A DNA stretch of 64,000 bases from Nitrosomonas sp. Lineage in GTDB: Bacteria > Pseudomonadota > Gammaproteobacteria > Burkholderiales > Nitrosomonadaceae. Each line of letters begins with the position of its first letter. The stretch's first letter is position 1. Location: assembly GCA_031316255.1 (NCBI GenBank), contig JALDQW010000001.1:806001-870000 (forward strand). The letters are read 5' to 3'. Below, piece after piece: positions 1 to 9,211 of this stretch. Made by a program: the position numbers and the translations under genes. The notes beneath the pieces are model-generated. The model saw only the letters and a program-made list of their open reading frames with translations, made no database searches and was not told the DNA's origin.

Positions 1-696
1 GTAGGTTTCATTAAATCCCGGCTTGCGTCGCTTCAAAGTCTGCTTGACCATAGACCCCCATACTTTTTCCTCAGCGCCGCGCTCCTCAAATAAATCTTCA
101 ACTGTCTCCATAACCAGATCCAGCGCTTCTTGTTTTTTCTCTTCTTCAGATTTTCCGTTGCTTTTAGGCGTTGCTTTTTTGACTGCCGTTTTTTGTTTGG
201 CTTTGTGGTTTTTTTCGCTTTCCCGAATCAGATCATCATAATAGATAAACTCGTCACAATTGGAAATCAACAGATCGGAAGTGGATTTCTTGACGCCAAC
301 GCCAATGACCACCTTGTTGTTTTCACGCAGTTTACTCACCAGAGCCGAAAAATCGGAATCACCACTGATAATGACAAAGGTATCGACATGCGCTTTGGTA
401 TAGCATAAATCCAGTGCGTCTACGACCATGCGGATATCGGCAGAATTCTTGCCCGACTGGCGCACATGCGGGATTTCAATCAGCTCAAACGCCGCCTCGT
501 GCATGGCCGATTTGAATTCCTTGTAGCGTTCCCAGTCGCAATAGGCTTTTTTAACAACAATATTACCTTTGAGCAGCAAACGCTCGAGTACTTTTTTGAT
601 ATCAAAAGCTGCGTATTTGACGTCTCGCACGCCTAAAGCGATATTTTCAAAATCACAAAACAATGCCATGTTTTGTGTCTTGGAATTTACGGCCAT
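1..696 (-). CDS. NYN/LabA-like (DUF88) RNase-fold protein, 3' end off window
   Basis: The frame reads leftward from an ATG at 696, with GGAGA upstream, and stays open to the window edge, so the C-terminus is missing. The protein begins MAVNSKTQNMALFCDFENIA and contains SADIRMVVDALDL and VIISGDSDFSALVSKLREN. These match the acidic-residue motifs (FxDxxN, D near SAD, SGDSDF) of the NYN domain, a PIN-like metal-dependent RNase fold. After about residue 160 the sequence turns Lys/Ser/Glu-rich, typical of the linker before a C-terminal OST-HTH domain in some members. The RNase role is known for the family; the target here is unknown. Confidence 0.85.
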   Translation of the reverse strand, partial: MAVNSKTQNMALFCDFENIALGVRDVKYAAFDIKKVLERLLLKGNIVVKKAYCDWERYKEFKSAMHEAAFELIEIPHVRQSGKNSADIRMVVDALDLCYTKAHVDTFVIISGDSDFSALVSKLRENNKVVIGVGVKKSTSDLLISNCDEFIYYDDLIRESEKNHKAKQKTAVKKATPKSNGKSEEEKKQEALDLVMETVEDLFEERGAEEKVWGSMVKQTLKRRKPGFNETY

Positions 697-1104
697 ACTG
701 TCTCCAATTATTGTGCGCCAAATGTGGCTTGTCTGGAAAAGCACTCGTCGTTATTTTATATGCACAAGTGTTACTGGCATTATAGCCTGTGTACTGTGAT
801 GTATCCATTGACTTTGATTATGCATATTTTTTCTGAATTTCCCAGCCAGCTACCGACAAAACCATCTGTAATAGTGCGCACGGAAATTAACAAAACGAGA
901 ATTGTCAGCTTTGATATGGCGCTCTTGTTGTTCCGGTGCTGTCATTGGTTATCCTCCTTTGAAAATGTTCGAGGATAACTGAGGGGCTATAAATTATTAG
1001 CCGATAGCATTGAAGGCATCAAATTCGTTAACGGCGTTAGACAAAATGGAGATCAAAAACAGGTGGCCGCTTGATTCTCTATAAGCACCACATTTGACAA
1101 TAGC
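697..1104. other. Intergenic stretch with a small ORF and a possible ORF remnant
   Basis: Besides the 31-codon ORF there is a plus-strand open stretch at 982-1074. It reads KLLADSIEGIKFVNGVRQNG and ends QKQVAA before a TGA. It has no start codon or RBS and resembles the C-terminal tail of a transposase, but I cannot name the family. Nothing else is recognisable here. Confidence 0.3.
850..945 (-). CDS. Possible small ORF of 31 codons with a strong RBS
   Basis: A near-perfect Shine-Dalgarno (AAAGGAGG) lies 6 bases before an ATG at 945. The frame encodes a hydrophilic 31-residue peptide starting MTAPEQQERHIKADNSRF and ends at a TAG at 850. I do not recognise it. The RBS is stronger than those of most genes here, so it may be a real small protein, or the 5' stub of a gene whose remainder was lost. 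It lies between the NYN gene and the lipoprotein, in the same direction. Confidence 0.35.
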   Translation of the reverse strand: MTAPEQQERHIKADNSRFVNFRAHYYRWFCR

Positions 1105-1953
1105 TCATCTTGTCATGCGCAGAGACAAACATGACTTCAATCGCAACTTGCTTCCCGCAGATTTTGCTATTTCCATAAACGCTTTTTGTAGATTAACTCC
1201 TAATTGAATTTCTTTGCGCTTTCGATCTTCTGGGGGGTACTCTTGAAGAGATTTTCCAGGTATCAGTACAATAAGCTCTTGATCCTTCCAAATGGTTTGT
1301 TTGCAACCTGTTATTTGTATTGCATTTACTTTAACCCTGACAGGACGTAAAGCCCAACCTGCAATATATGCACCGCCCCACCAAAGTGGTAGATCCGTTA
1401 CTAGTTCACTAGCGGCAGCTATTGCCATGATACTTGGATTAAATCCTGTTGCTGCCCCAACAAGGAGCGTTTCTACTGTCATGGAGAGAATTAGCCCAGT
1501 GACCCAGTAGCGCCATTGAACCTTACCAAAATCTAGAATACGTCCTGACAAAACAATATCCACGCCTGCTTCTGCACCAAGAGAACTGCGCTGCATTTTA
1601 TTGAGCCAATTATAGGAAGGATCGATATCTGCATGCATTTTGCGCGCCTCATCGAAGGGAGTAACTATGAATCCAGGTTGTAGCGCAAGTTGTTCAGTGA
1701 ACAGTTTCTGAGCGCTTGTCTCAACCTCTTTGATCAATTGTTCAAGTAGAATTGGCTTTTCTTCGGCGGATGGTTTTTCATCGAAAGAACGCAGATCAGT
1801 GGGCGAAGTAAGTGGCGCATCCATTCGTATTTGTGTAACGAGCAATCTTAAGGGAGGATCAGGCGGAGTAACTTTTTGAAATGGAAACGAGCTGCATCCG
1901 GTCGTTACTACCAAGATCAGCATATATGTGCATGCTAAATAAAGTAACCTCAT
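1105..1953 (-). CDS. Predicted lipoprotein of unknown function
   Basis: This is a 282-residue protein with a hydrophobic N-terminus and a lipobox (VVTTGC-SS, Cys at about residue 20), so it should be lipid-anchored in the periplasm. Residues about 30-150 are mixed charged sequence with GVDIVLSGRILDFGKVQWRYW. A hydrophobic stretch at about 155-205 follows, and then a basic C-terminus. I recognise no family. The pattern of an SGRILDFG strand followed by a hydrophobic patch recalls lipoproteins of the CsgG/LpoB type, but this is only a resemblance. An FNR-type box lies 73 bp upstream of the start. Confidence 0.6.
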   Translation of the reverse strand: MRLLYLACTYMLILVVTTGCSSFPFQKVTPPDPPLRLLVTQIRMDAPLTSPTDLRSFDEKPSAEEKPILLEQLIKEVETSAQKLFTEQLALQPGFIVTPFDEARKMHADIDPSYNWLNKMQRSSLGAEAGVDIVLSGRILDFGKVQWRYWVTGLILSMTVETLLVGAATGFNPSIMAIAAASELVTDLPLWWGGAYIAGWALRPVRVKVNAIQITGCKQTIWKDQELIVLIPGKSLQEYPPEDRKRKEIQLGVNLQKAFMEIAKSAGSKLRLKSCLSLRMTR

Positions 1954-2025
1954 TTGTGATATACGTTGATTTTCAACGTTAATGGCATCTTCTGAAATAT
2001 TCTGATACTTAAAGCACGAGATAAA

Positions 2026-2039
2026 TTGATCAAGATCAA
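2026..2039. promoter_or_regulatory. FNR/Anr-type box
   Basis: The sequence is TTGATCAAGATCAA, a perfect match to the TTGAT-N4-ATCAA consensus of FNR-type regulators. It lies 73 bp before the lipoprotein start on the minus strand. A Crp/Fnr-family protein is encoded at 18618-19325, but whether that protein binds here is unknown. Confidence 0.5.
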
Positions 2040-2089
2040 TTCGTATTGCGAATATATACGGGGGCTACTAATTTATTGTATTTATACTG

Positions 2090-2809
2090 TTATTTGTCCC
2101 TCCGTTTTCTTGATTCAATAACCGCACTCCCAGTCAGTGTCACCAGTCGCTGCAAGTAGGTTCTCTGATGAATAAAAGAAAGTTTTGATGTTCCATGAAT
2201 TCTATTACTGAAACAGATGGGAACTTCGGCTACGCGAAGTTTGCCTTTATTGGCTATAAGAAGTTCAAACAAAATTTTGTAGCCCTGCGCCTTCTTGGAA
2301 ATAGTCAGGGCAAACTCACGACGGAATGCAAAGAAACCGGATGTGGCATCACTAACATCACACAATGGGCTTGCTAACCAGCAACCCATACGAGACATCA
2401 ATTGCCTATGTAGCGGCCAATTTGCTGTGCTGCCACCCGCCACATAACGACTACCAACGACAACGTCAAATTTATCATCAAATATAGGTGAAACTATGGC
2501 CGGTAGCCGTTCTGCCGGATGACTCAAATCCGCATCCATAACAACAATAACATTGTTATTTGCGTTTGCTGTGCCAGCAAGAACAGAAGCAATCAGGTCG
2601 GGTCTATCTTTTCTTTCAATAAGCGATATTTTTTTGGCGCGATTTTGCCAAACCCGTATTTTCTCAGGGGTACCGTCATTAGAGCCGTCATCAACAAAAA
2701 TTACCTCAAAGCTATGAGGAGAAAGATTAAGGGAAAATAAACGCGTTAAAAGAAAATCAATATTTTCAGCTTCGTTCAATGTAGGTATTACAATTGAAAA
2801 TTCTGACAT
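2090..2809 (-). CDS. GT2 family glycosyltransferase, dolichol-phosphate mannosyltransferase-like
   Basis: The protein begins MSEFSIVIPTLNEAENI and carries the GT-A motifs of family 2: VIFVDDGSNDGT for nucleotide-sugar binding, VVMDADLSHP (DxD), and GSRYVAGG. About 239 residues is normal for a soluble Dpm1/polyprenol-phosphate sugar transferase without a C-terminal membrane domain. It would move a sugar from a nucleotide donor to a polyprenyl phosphate at the inner membrane. The reading frame also has a GTG four codons earlier; I prefer the ATG because homologues start at this motif. No glycan gene flanks it. Confidence 0.85.
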   Translation of the reverse strand: MSEFSIVIPTLNEAENIDFLLTRLFSLNLSPHSFEVIFVDDGSNDGTPEKIRVWQNRAKKISLIERKDRPDLIASVLAGTANANNNVIVVMDADLSHPAERLPAIVSPIFDDKFDVVVGSRYVAGGSTANWPLHRQLMSRMGCWLASPLCDVSDATSGFFAFRREFALTISKKAQGYKILFELLIANKGKLRVAEVPICFSNRIHGTSKLSFIHQRTYLQRLVTLTGSAVIESRKRRDK

Positions 2810-3043
2810 ATTTGGTAGCACATGAAAAAAGAAACTAACAAGAAGCTTCCTGCTAATAAGTAAAGGAGAATATGTTATGTGTTTTATTGGAGAATGATAA
2901 TAAAACTATTATCCAACCAATAACATGACATTAAAATTACAATTTAGTCATGAACTGTCGTTTCATAGCATTCAGCCAAAGGGGCTTAGGCAATCAACAT
3001 GGCATTCAGAGACAGGAGTAATTGATATATTTTGGTGATAAGT

Positions 3044-4543
3044 TCAATTAATACTTAGAGGGAAATTTAAGGTGACAGTCGTACCCTTACCGGTTTCTGA
3101 TTCGATGCTGACTGTACCGCCATGCAATGTCATGATGGACCTGACGATAGCCAGACCCAATCCAGTATTATGGGAATCCGTTGAACGCACTCGATCGATG
3201 CGATAGAAACGATCAAATATTTTTGAAAGATGTTTAGGCGCAATACCACATCCACTATCACTGATGCGAATAATCACGTTATGCTCGGATTGAGAAAGTG
3301 TCACGGTTAACTTGATTAAACCGCCAGAAGGTGTATAGCGAATAGCGTTGGAAAGAATGTTCGTAATAGCACGCTGGAAAAGTATGGGATCCACATCTAA
3401 GTAAGATTGACCTTCACATTTGATTGTCAGTGACTGTTCTTCAATTACTGCTTCGTAGGATGTACAGATAGTCTCCAGCTCTTGACGTATATCAAGTCTT
3501 TTTCGTTGCAAAGGTTCTTGTATGTTGTCAGCACGAGCCAGAAATAACAAACTGTCGATCATACTTGACAGTTTTCCGCATTCTTCAAGAATCGATTCCA
3601 GTGCATCACAATATTCGATTTCCGAGCGAGTACGTGCCAGCGTTACTTCAGCCTCGCCCATCAGATTATTGATCGGTGTACGCAATTCATGTGCCAAATT
3701 TTCTGAGAACTGGGAAAGCCGGATAAAAGAATCTTCCAGGCGTTCAAGCATCTGATCAAACGCTACTGCGAGCACACTTAGCTCCCGAGGCCATTGACGC
3801 TGATTAATACGTGCATGCAAATCACTCGCAGTAATACGCTGAGCAGTTAGAGTGATGTCGCTCAAGGGCTTCAAACCTTGACGTGTAATCAACGCGCCGA
3901 GCATGGCTGATAGCAGTATGCCTAAAGGAAGCGTAACTGTCAGCTTTCGCTTGTAATTGATGAGAACAGCATTTTCATGGGCAATATCCAATGCAACCTG
4001 AATCACATACAATAGGCCGGTATTGTCCGTCGTTTGGGCTGTTAACAATAGAAAAGGATGTTCATTCGCTGATTCCCATTTAATGGAATTTTTGACCAGA
4101 CTTTCTTTTTTTGTTTCTGCATTGGGCATTGGAAAAACTGTAATGGGAACGATTCCTAACATGCCAGGTGTTTCGATCAACACCGTGTGATCGGCTTTTA
4201 ATATGCGCGAGTAATAAGTGTAGTAAGGTACTATCTGTCCAGTTGCTATTCCGCGTTGAATTTCTTTTTCTAGGAAAGTTTGACGATTCTCATGTTTCTG
4301 GAGAAGCATTTCTATATTCTGCACTTTTTCAGCAAGAAACTGTTTATCTTCTTCTCGAAGATTATTAACTAATGCCTGATACAAAAACACTGTAACCCCT
4401 ATCAGCAATATGGATGCCGTAAGCGTGTAAAAGAATGTTAGTCGCCAGACAATAGAGCTTGGATAGCGATTGATCTTATCGTTCTTCAAGAACGTAGCCA
4501 ATGCCCCGTAGCGTATGAATAAGTTTTTTGTCGAAAGGATCAT
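3044..4543 (-). CDS. Sensor histidine kinase, heavy-metal (CusS/CopS) type
   Basis: Order of parts: membrane helix at about 34-56, a periplasmic sensor of roughly 145 residues, a second helix at about 202-222, HAMP, the dimerisation box [14 protein letters not shown] with phospho-acceptor His285, then N box (NAIRYTP), G1 (DSGCGIAP) and G2 (GLGLAIV). The layout is that of IrlB/CusS-type kinases that sense periplasmic metals. The ATG at 4543 lies 68 bases inside the regulator gene. A TTG at 4489 is an alternative start with a shorter overlap. It is translationally coupled to the regulator upstream. No metal-efflux gene is adjacent, so the signal is unknown. Confidence 0.9.
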   Translation of the reverse strand: MILSTKNLFIRYGALATFLKNDKINRYPSSIVWRLTFFYTLTASILLIGVTVFLYQALVNNLREEDKQFLAEKVQNIEMLLQKHENRQTFLEKEIQRGIATGQIVPYYTYYSRILKADHTVLIETPGMLGIVPITVFPMPNAETKKESLVKNSIKWESANEHPFLLLTAQTTDNTGLLYVIQVALDIAHENAVLINYKRKLTVTLPLGILLSAMLGALITRQGLKPLSDITLTAQRITASDLHARINQRQWPRELSVLAVAFDQMLERLEDSFIRLSQFSENLAHELRTPINNLMGEAEVTLARTRSEIEYCDALESILEECGKLSSMIDSLLFLARADNIQEPLQRKRLDIRQELETICTSYEAVIEEQSLTIKCEGQSYLDVDPILFQRAITNILSNAIRYTPSGGLIKLTVTLSQSEHNVIIRISDSGCGIAPKHLSKIFDRFYRIDRVRSTDSHNTGLGLAIVRSIMTLHGGTVSIESETGKGTTVTLNFPLSIN

Positions 4544-5147
4544 CTACCTTGCGGCGCAATCGTCTCACCGCAACATCGACGACATTGGTATCGCTATAGA
4601 AATTCATATCCCATACTTGTTCTGCGATAACAATCCGGGAAAGAACTTCTCCATGTCGGCGCGCCAACAGCGATAATAAAGAAAATTCTTTGGGGGTTAG
4701 TGTGATTTTCATATCAGCCCGTGAAACTTTATATCGCAATAGATCTATTTCCAGATCGGAAATACAGAGTAACTCCGGCTGTGTAGTCTGGCCGCGTCGT
4801 AATAGGGAACGTATACGGGCCAGTAATTCCGAAAATGCAAAAGGTTTAACGAGATAATCATCCGCACCCAATTCCAAACCTTTGACACGGTTATTTACAG
4901 CATCCAATGCCGTCAGAAATAGCACGGGAACTGACTTGCCACTTTCCCTAAATTGTTTAACCACAGTCCAACCATCTATGAGCGGTAACATAACATCGAC
5001 GATGACGACGTCGTAATTGCCAGTTGTAGCCAGAAACAAACCGTCCCGACCGTTATTCGCATGATCGACTACAAAACCATTTTCGACCAATCCTTTTTGC
5101 AGGTAAGTTGCAGTCTTGGGCTCATCTTCAATAATGAGTAAGTGCAT
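4476..5147 (-). CDS. OmpR/PhoB-family response regulator, CusR/CopR type
   Basis: The receiver domain has the acidic pair at residues 8-9, phospho-acceptor Asp51 in VIVDVMLPL, a Thr in FLTALD and the conserved Lys in DDYLVKPF. A winged-helix DNA-binding domain follows ([47 protein letters not shown]). The sequence closely follows CusR/CopR/IrlR regulators. It is first in a two-gene operon with the kinase, whose gene overlaps its 3' end. The target promoter cannot be told from the window. Confidence 0.93.
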   Translation of the reverse strand: MHLLIIEDEPKTATYLQKGLVENGFVVDHANNGRDGLFLATTGNYDVVIVDVMLPLIDGWTVVKQFRESGKSVPVLFLTALDAVNNRVKGLELGADDYLVKPFAFSELLARIRSLLRRGQTTQPELLCISDLEIDLLRYKVSRADMKITLTPKEFSLLSLLARRHGEVLSRIVIAEQVWDMNFYSDTNVVDVAVRRLRRKVDDPFDKKLIHTLRGIGYVLEER

Positions 5148-5560
5148 AATAATCTGAAAGTAACAATTTATTTAGAATGTTTAACAACAATTGCTTTTAA
5201 TCACTGTTTTCGATCTAAACAATAATTCTTTAAATTTTACAGCAGATAATAAAAAAATATATGCAAAATGGTTGAGGGAATTTTTTGAAACAGATACTCC
5301 CCGGTCTTTCTGCGACTTAACTGATTAGCTATGCTGTTTAATACCAGTTTTATTCGGAATCTTCCGAATGACCATATGATCGAGTGTAAATCAGTTTCTA
5401 ATATTTTTCAGTATCAGCGTCTGTTCTTCACTGAATGAATCTGTTAGAACCATGTTATAAAAATTAAGCTGGTCAGTCTGGTCAGAATTTTTCTGAAAGA
5501 AACTGGCTAAATTTCAACGCTGACAGACACCAGACACCCAAATGCAAGCCAGGTCAGTAC
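5148..5560. other. Intergenic, no gene seen
   Basis: This 413-bp AT-rich stretch presumably holds the promoter of the two-component operon at its left end. A small perfect hairpin (ATTCGGA, 4-nt loop, TCCGAAT) lies at about 5353-5370. No RBS-preceded ORF was found. Confidence 0.4.
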
Positions 5561-6073
5561 TTATTTGAGTACTTCTTTGGGGCGGGACAGACTATAGAGC
5601 ATACAGTGTTTTTCTGAGATAGCATTCCACTGGCTTTCCACAGCAATTTTAGCAATGGCGCAAGTCGTCATGAGTTTGCCGTTTGAACTTGGTTTTGCCT
5701 GTTTGCACAACACCTGTAGTAAAAAATCTAGTCCAGGGTTGTGACCAATCAGTAAAACAGATTTTTCCTGTTCTGGAAGCGTTTTGATGATTTCCAGCAA
5801 AGTGTCCAGATTGGCTTCATATATCCGGTTGTCAAATCGAATGTCCTTGGTCGGTATATCCAGGGCATGCGAAAAAACCAACGCCGTCTGATAAGTGCGT
5901 AGCGCCGGAGAACTGATGATTGTTTCAGGCTTATTGGCCTGCTTTGCCAGCCATGTTGCCATTTCAGGGGCATTGGTTAAGCCTCGTTTGGAAAGCGGGC
6001 GTTCAAAATCGCTGGTTGCTTCTTTTTTCCAGTCAGATTTTGCGTGGCGTAGTAGATAGAGCAAATGTGACAA
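5561..6073 (-). CDS. sixA: SixA-like phosphohistidine phosphatase
   Basis: This 170-residue histidine phosphatase of the phosphoglycerate-mutase fold has the catalytic LLRHAKSDW near the N-terminus, SPALRTYQTA for the second Arg region, and LIGHNPGLD with the second catalytic His. RHAKS is typical of SixA/SIX1-like proteins. The start appears to be TTG at 6073, as no ATG precedes the catalytic His in this frame. It sits downstream of the lipid kinase on the same strand, separated by about 80 bp. Confidence 0.85.
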   Translation of the reverse strand: MSHLLYLLRHAKSDWKKEATSDFERPLSKRGLTNAPEMATWLAKQANKPETIISSPALRTYQTALVFSHALDIPTKDIRFDNRIYEANLDTLLEIIKTLPEQEKSVLLIGHNPGLDFLLQVLCKQAKPSSNGKLMTTCAIAKIAVESQWNAISEKHCMLYSLSRPKEVLK

Positions 6074-6151
6074 AATAATTTACGTAAAAAAATAATTTAA
6101 AGATCAAAATAATTAAGATTTGCAGCAAAATATTTCGGCAAATGAATTATT

Positions 6152-7180
6152 TTAACAATTACTGATGTTATGAGTAACTTCGTTCACGCAAGCTTTAATT
6201 GCGTGCGCATTGAATTCCGGCGGAATCAATACATGAATTGGGCTATTGCTGATCGTAAATTCGACTGTGTTGCCCGCCTGAATATCGCGGTTGCGGAAAT
6301 AATCACCGTCCACCTGCAACGGATACGCCTGTGCATGCAGTGTACATGCAATGCTTTTTCCTGAGAAATACTGCATGGGCAAGTTTGCTGGTTTGCGCTG
6401 CAAAATTTTCATGGCTTTGATTAATTCATGCTGATGCCGTGCACCCGGCAAGAATCCTACTACCAATTCACTTTTCGATGGGTTGGCATCCGGAACAAGT
6501 TGCAGGTTTTTGGCATATGCCGAGCTGTTGGCTACAATAATATAACCCGATGCGTGATCAATGACCAGTTGTCCGTCAACGCTTACGGACACTATTGGAT
6601 GATGTAATGCACATAACGCTTTTAGGCCATGCCAAACGTAAATTGAGTCATTCAACGGGCCCTTGCGCTTGCCTATATTTTTGACAGTCAATGAATCCAA
6701 ACCCATTGAGGCCATATTAAAAAAAGGTTTTTTGCCTTTAATGTCCTGACCGCTGATTACACCGTAGTATTGTTGCAAACAATTACCGGCAGCGATTGCC
6801 CGAAGCAAATCGTCTGCCTGCGCACTCATACCATAAGTACGCGCAAAAAGTGATTCGTTGCCACCGGGGATGGCATAAACAGGTGTTTCCGTTTTATTGA
6901 TAATGCCCAGCAACTTTCTGATGGTACCATCGCCGCCAACAATGACCACAAGGTCGCTCCCGGCGATTGTGTCTTTCATGCTTTTATACGCTTTGGTTTT
7001 CTTTTCAGATGGATGCACCGCGACATTCTTCCCATGGAAGGTCAGTTCAATTTCCATTCTTTTTGCGATTTCTTCCGTATTACCGGCGCTTGAAATCGGG
7101 TTATAAAGAATCAGGACGTTTTGCGGCGAGGGTATTTTAATCAGCACTTCGTTCGATAAAGCCAGGTTGTCAAATTTCAC
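6152..7180 (-). CDS. Diacylglycerol kinase family lipid kinase
   Basis: The 342-residue protein has the catalytic fold of DgkB/YegS/sphingosine kinases: VLILYNPISSAGNTEE near the N-terminus, VVIVGGDGTIRKLL (nucleotide-binding GGDGT), AIPGGNESLFARTYG, and a C-terminal beta-sandwich with PLQVDGDYF. Such enzymes phosphorylate diacylglycerol or a related lipid with ATP at the inner membrane. The start is a GTG at 7180. It follows the glycosyltransferase gene in the same direction by 78 bp. That position suggests it recycles the lipid product or substrate of the neighbouring enzymes; this is inference. Confidence 0.85.
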   Translation of the reverse strand: MKFDNLALSNEVLIKIPSPQNVLILYNPISSAGNTEEIAKRMEIELTFHGKNVAVHPSEKKTKAYKSMKDTIAGSDLVVIVGGDGTIRKLLGIINKTETPVYAIPGGNESLFARTYGMSAQADDLLRAIAAGNCLQQYYGVISGQDIKGKKPFFNMASMGLDSLTVKNIGKRKGPLNDSIYVWHGLKALCALHHPIVSVSVDGQLVIDHASGYIIVANSSAYAKNLQLVPDANPSKSELVVGFLPGARHQHELIKAMKILQRKPANLPMQYFSGKSIACTLHAQAYPLQVDGDYFRNRDIQAGNTVEFTISNSPIHVLIPPEFNAHAIKACVNEVTHNISNC

Positions 7181-7258
7181 GGTTGCAATCGCGTGTTTTT
7201 TTGTTGATTCTGAAGTATTTCAGCATATCTGCTCTGTTTTAAGCCCAAAGCAATCAGA

Positions 7259-8305
7259 TTAAGGAAGTTCGACCGGCGTCACCTTGACATCCGACCAGAC
7301 TTGATGGCACCAGTCCTGGTCGATGGACGGCATTCCACTTTTAATCCATTGCACCAGATAGCGTGCCGTATTGGGATAGCTGATACGAACAGCTTTTGTT
7401 TCATAAAGCCACTGTTTAATAATGGTCTGATCGACTTTTTCCATCGTCTGACCGTAACCCAGTTCGACCAATGCTGCAGCATTGGAAGCCTGTTCCATTT
7501 GTGCATGAACGGGCTTTACCAGAATTTTCTTTCCCAAATAAAGCGCTTCACTGGTCAACTCAAACCCGGCATTACAGATAATACCGGCACAGTCATGCAG
7601 ATCCTTTTGAAAACCATGCAGTGACAGGGGCTTGCAATGAATATGCGGGTATTGGGGTGTGAGTACTGGATCAAATGCGTAAATATTAAACTCAAAATCC
7701 TTGAATGGCTCGAGCAACTTGATTAATTGCTGCTGATTTTCAAATGGCAGATAAATAACGATCTTGTTTTTTTGTATCTGTCGCGGCAAATCCGGTGTAG
7801 CGATTATAGGTGGCAAAATAGGCTGGTCAAAATGATGCCAGTGCAAACCGATTCCGATTTCAACCGGGGCAAAATTTTTCATGACCGTCTCCCCAAGCGG
7901 ATCGCTTCCCGCTCGCGGTATTTTATAGTGAAAGGCATATTGATGGCTCAGTCCGATCGTTTTCTTTTTTTGGCGGCGCGCCGCCCAGGCAGTCACAGGT
8001 TCGAAATCGCATATCACAAGATCATAATCACTTAAGTCGAGTTGCCTGATATCTTTGATCAAACGAATCGGACTGGATTTCAAAACGGTTTTGATATGAT
8101 TGATCTTACCGTTTCGGACACTGAACGTCAGACCTTCGCACCAGTGATGATCATTGAAAATTTCCATATCAAAAAACTGATCCTTCGGTCTGCCGGTAAG
8201 CATATAAGTTACCGCAATTTCCGCATCGCGCAACTCTCTGGCCATGATCCGCCCGCGGGTAATATGACCGTTACCTGTGCCTTGTATACCGTAAAATACT
8301 TTCAT
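7259..8305 (-). CDS. Glycosyltransferase of the MJ1255/VC2487 (Glyco_trans_1_3) type
   Basis: I chose the ATG at 8305. It gives MKVFYGIQGTGNGHITRGR, the N-terminal GxGxGHxxR donor-binding motif of GT-B enzymes, and overlaps the PAP2 stop codon by 4 bases (ATGA), showing translational coupling. The C-terminal half has ICNAGFELTSEALYLGKKILVKP, the second nucleotide-sugar-binding region, much as in MGDG synthase and MurG. The acceptor is not known. Beside a lipid kinase, a PAP2 phosphatase and a PlcP-like phosphoesterase, a lipid acceptor is plausible. Confidence 0.8.
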   Translation of the reverse strand: MKVFYGIQGTGNGHITRGRIMARELRDAEIAVTYMLTGRPKDQFFDMEIFNDHHWCEGLTFSVRNGKINHIKTVLKSSPIRLIKDIRQLDLSDYDLVICDFEPVTAWAARRQKKKTIGLSHQYAFHYKIPRAGSDPLGETVMKNFAPVEIGIGLHWHHFDQPILPPIIATPDLPRQIQKNKIVIYLPFENQQQLIKLLEPFKDFEFNIYAFDPVLTPQYPHIHCKPLSLHGFQKDLHDCAGIICNAGFELTSEALYLGKKILVKPVHAQMEQASNAAALVELGYGQTMEKVDQTIIKQWLYETKAVRISYPNTARYLVQWIKSGMPSIDQDWCHQVWSDVKVTPVELP

Positions 8306-8829
8306 GGCAATATGACTTCCAGGCTGATCAGCGCCGTACTCACGCCCAAACACATGCCCATCAAAGTATCGGTCGGGAAATGCACACCCAGCATAATGCG
8401 CGAAAGGCCGATCAGGAATGCCCAGCCCAATAGCAGTGGCATCACCTCAGGGTAAAAATAGCCGCAAAGCACGGCGACCATAAATGCAGCGGAGGTATGA
8501 CCCGATGGAAAGCTGAATTGATCGGACGGTTTGATGATGCTTTGAAATCCATCCAGAACAGACGCTGGACGGTTGCGCCTGAATCCATTTTTTAAGACAT
8601 AATAGACAGGACGTTCGACTGCAAAACCAATCAAAAGCGCCAGGAAAACGGGACTCTGAATACTCTCCTGCAAGCCAATCCAGGCAAGTAACATCAGGTA
8701 CAAATGACCATCTCCTGTTTTGGAAATGTAACGATTCAATGTCATTAAATCCTCGTTCAGCCGTATACTATTCAATCGATTGAATAGCGTCAGATCGTAT
8801 TCATGAATGGTTTTGAGCGTCTTCATCAT
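8302..8829 (-). CDS. PAP2-family membrane phosphatase
   Basis: The 175-residue membrane protein has the three signature motifs of the type-2 phosphatidic acid phosphatase family: KNGFRRNRP (KX6RP), PSGHTSA (PSGH) and SRIMLGVHFPTD (SRX5HXXXD), with several hydrophobic helices. It would dephosphorylate phosphatidic acid or a polyprenyl or lipid pyrophosphate on the outer face of the inner membrane. It starts with two consecutive Met codons (8829) and is coupled by an ATGA overlap to the downstream glycosyltransferase. Confidence 0.88.
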   Translation of the reverse strand: MMKTLKTIHEYDLTLFNRLNSIRLNEDLMTLNRYISKTGDGHLYLMLLAWIGLQESIQSPVFLALLIGFAVERPVYYVLKNGFRRNRPASVLDGFQSIIKPSDQFSFPSGHTSAAFMVAVLCGYFYPEVMPLLLGWAFLIGLSRIMLGVHFPTDTLMGMCLGVSTALISLEVILP

Positions 8830-8914
8830 CTGCGCCTTGTGTTAAAAACCAGATGGATTCTATACAACAACGATGTCAAAAAGATGACGTTTATATGATG
8901 TTTTTTTGACAGTT

Positions 8915-9151
8915 TTATTGATTACGAATCTGTTTATGCAGATCACGGATTTTGCGCCAGAAGCGGCTGCTATGACGGTTTTTGTGAACCAGGCGAATAG
9001 TCAGGCGTTTGACTCGATTGGATACCTTGAGCATGATCGACAGACCAATTACCATGGTTGGAATACCAAATGGCCCCGGCAACGGGAACAATATGACTCC
9101 AATGACAAAAACGACCGTTCCGACGCTCATCAGCACAGCGCGTTTGATCAT
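8915..9151 (-). CDS. Small membrane protein, PGPGW-like
   Basis: This 78-residue protein has one hydrophobic hairpin (VGTVVFVIGVILFPLPGP, then IPTMVIGLSIML) and a strongly basic C-terminus. The FPLPGPFGIP core resembles the PGPGW family of small bacterial membrane proteins, whose function is unknown. It is co-oriented with the lipid-enzyme genes, 85 bp upstream of the PAP2 gene and 60 bp downstream of the patatin gene. Confidence 0.7.
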   Translation of the reverse strand: MIKRAVLMSVGTVVFVIGVILFPLPGPFGIPTMVIGLSIMLKVSNRVKRLTIRLVHKNRHSSRFWRKIRDLHKQIRNQ

Positions 9152-9211
9152 CCAGGTATCGTTTTATTTGAAAACGTCAGTAAATTGGGTAATTTGTGAT
9201 AACAGGCGAAG

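Noticed and set aside
8860-8920. TGTCA/TGACG pairs before the PAP2 gene as a PHO box
   Set aside because: The half-sites are inverted, not direct repeats 11 bp apart.
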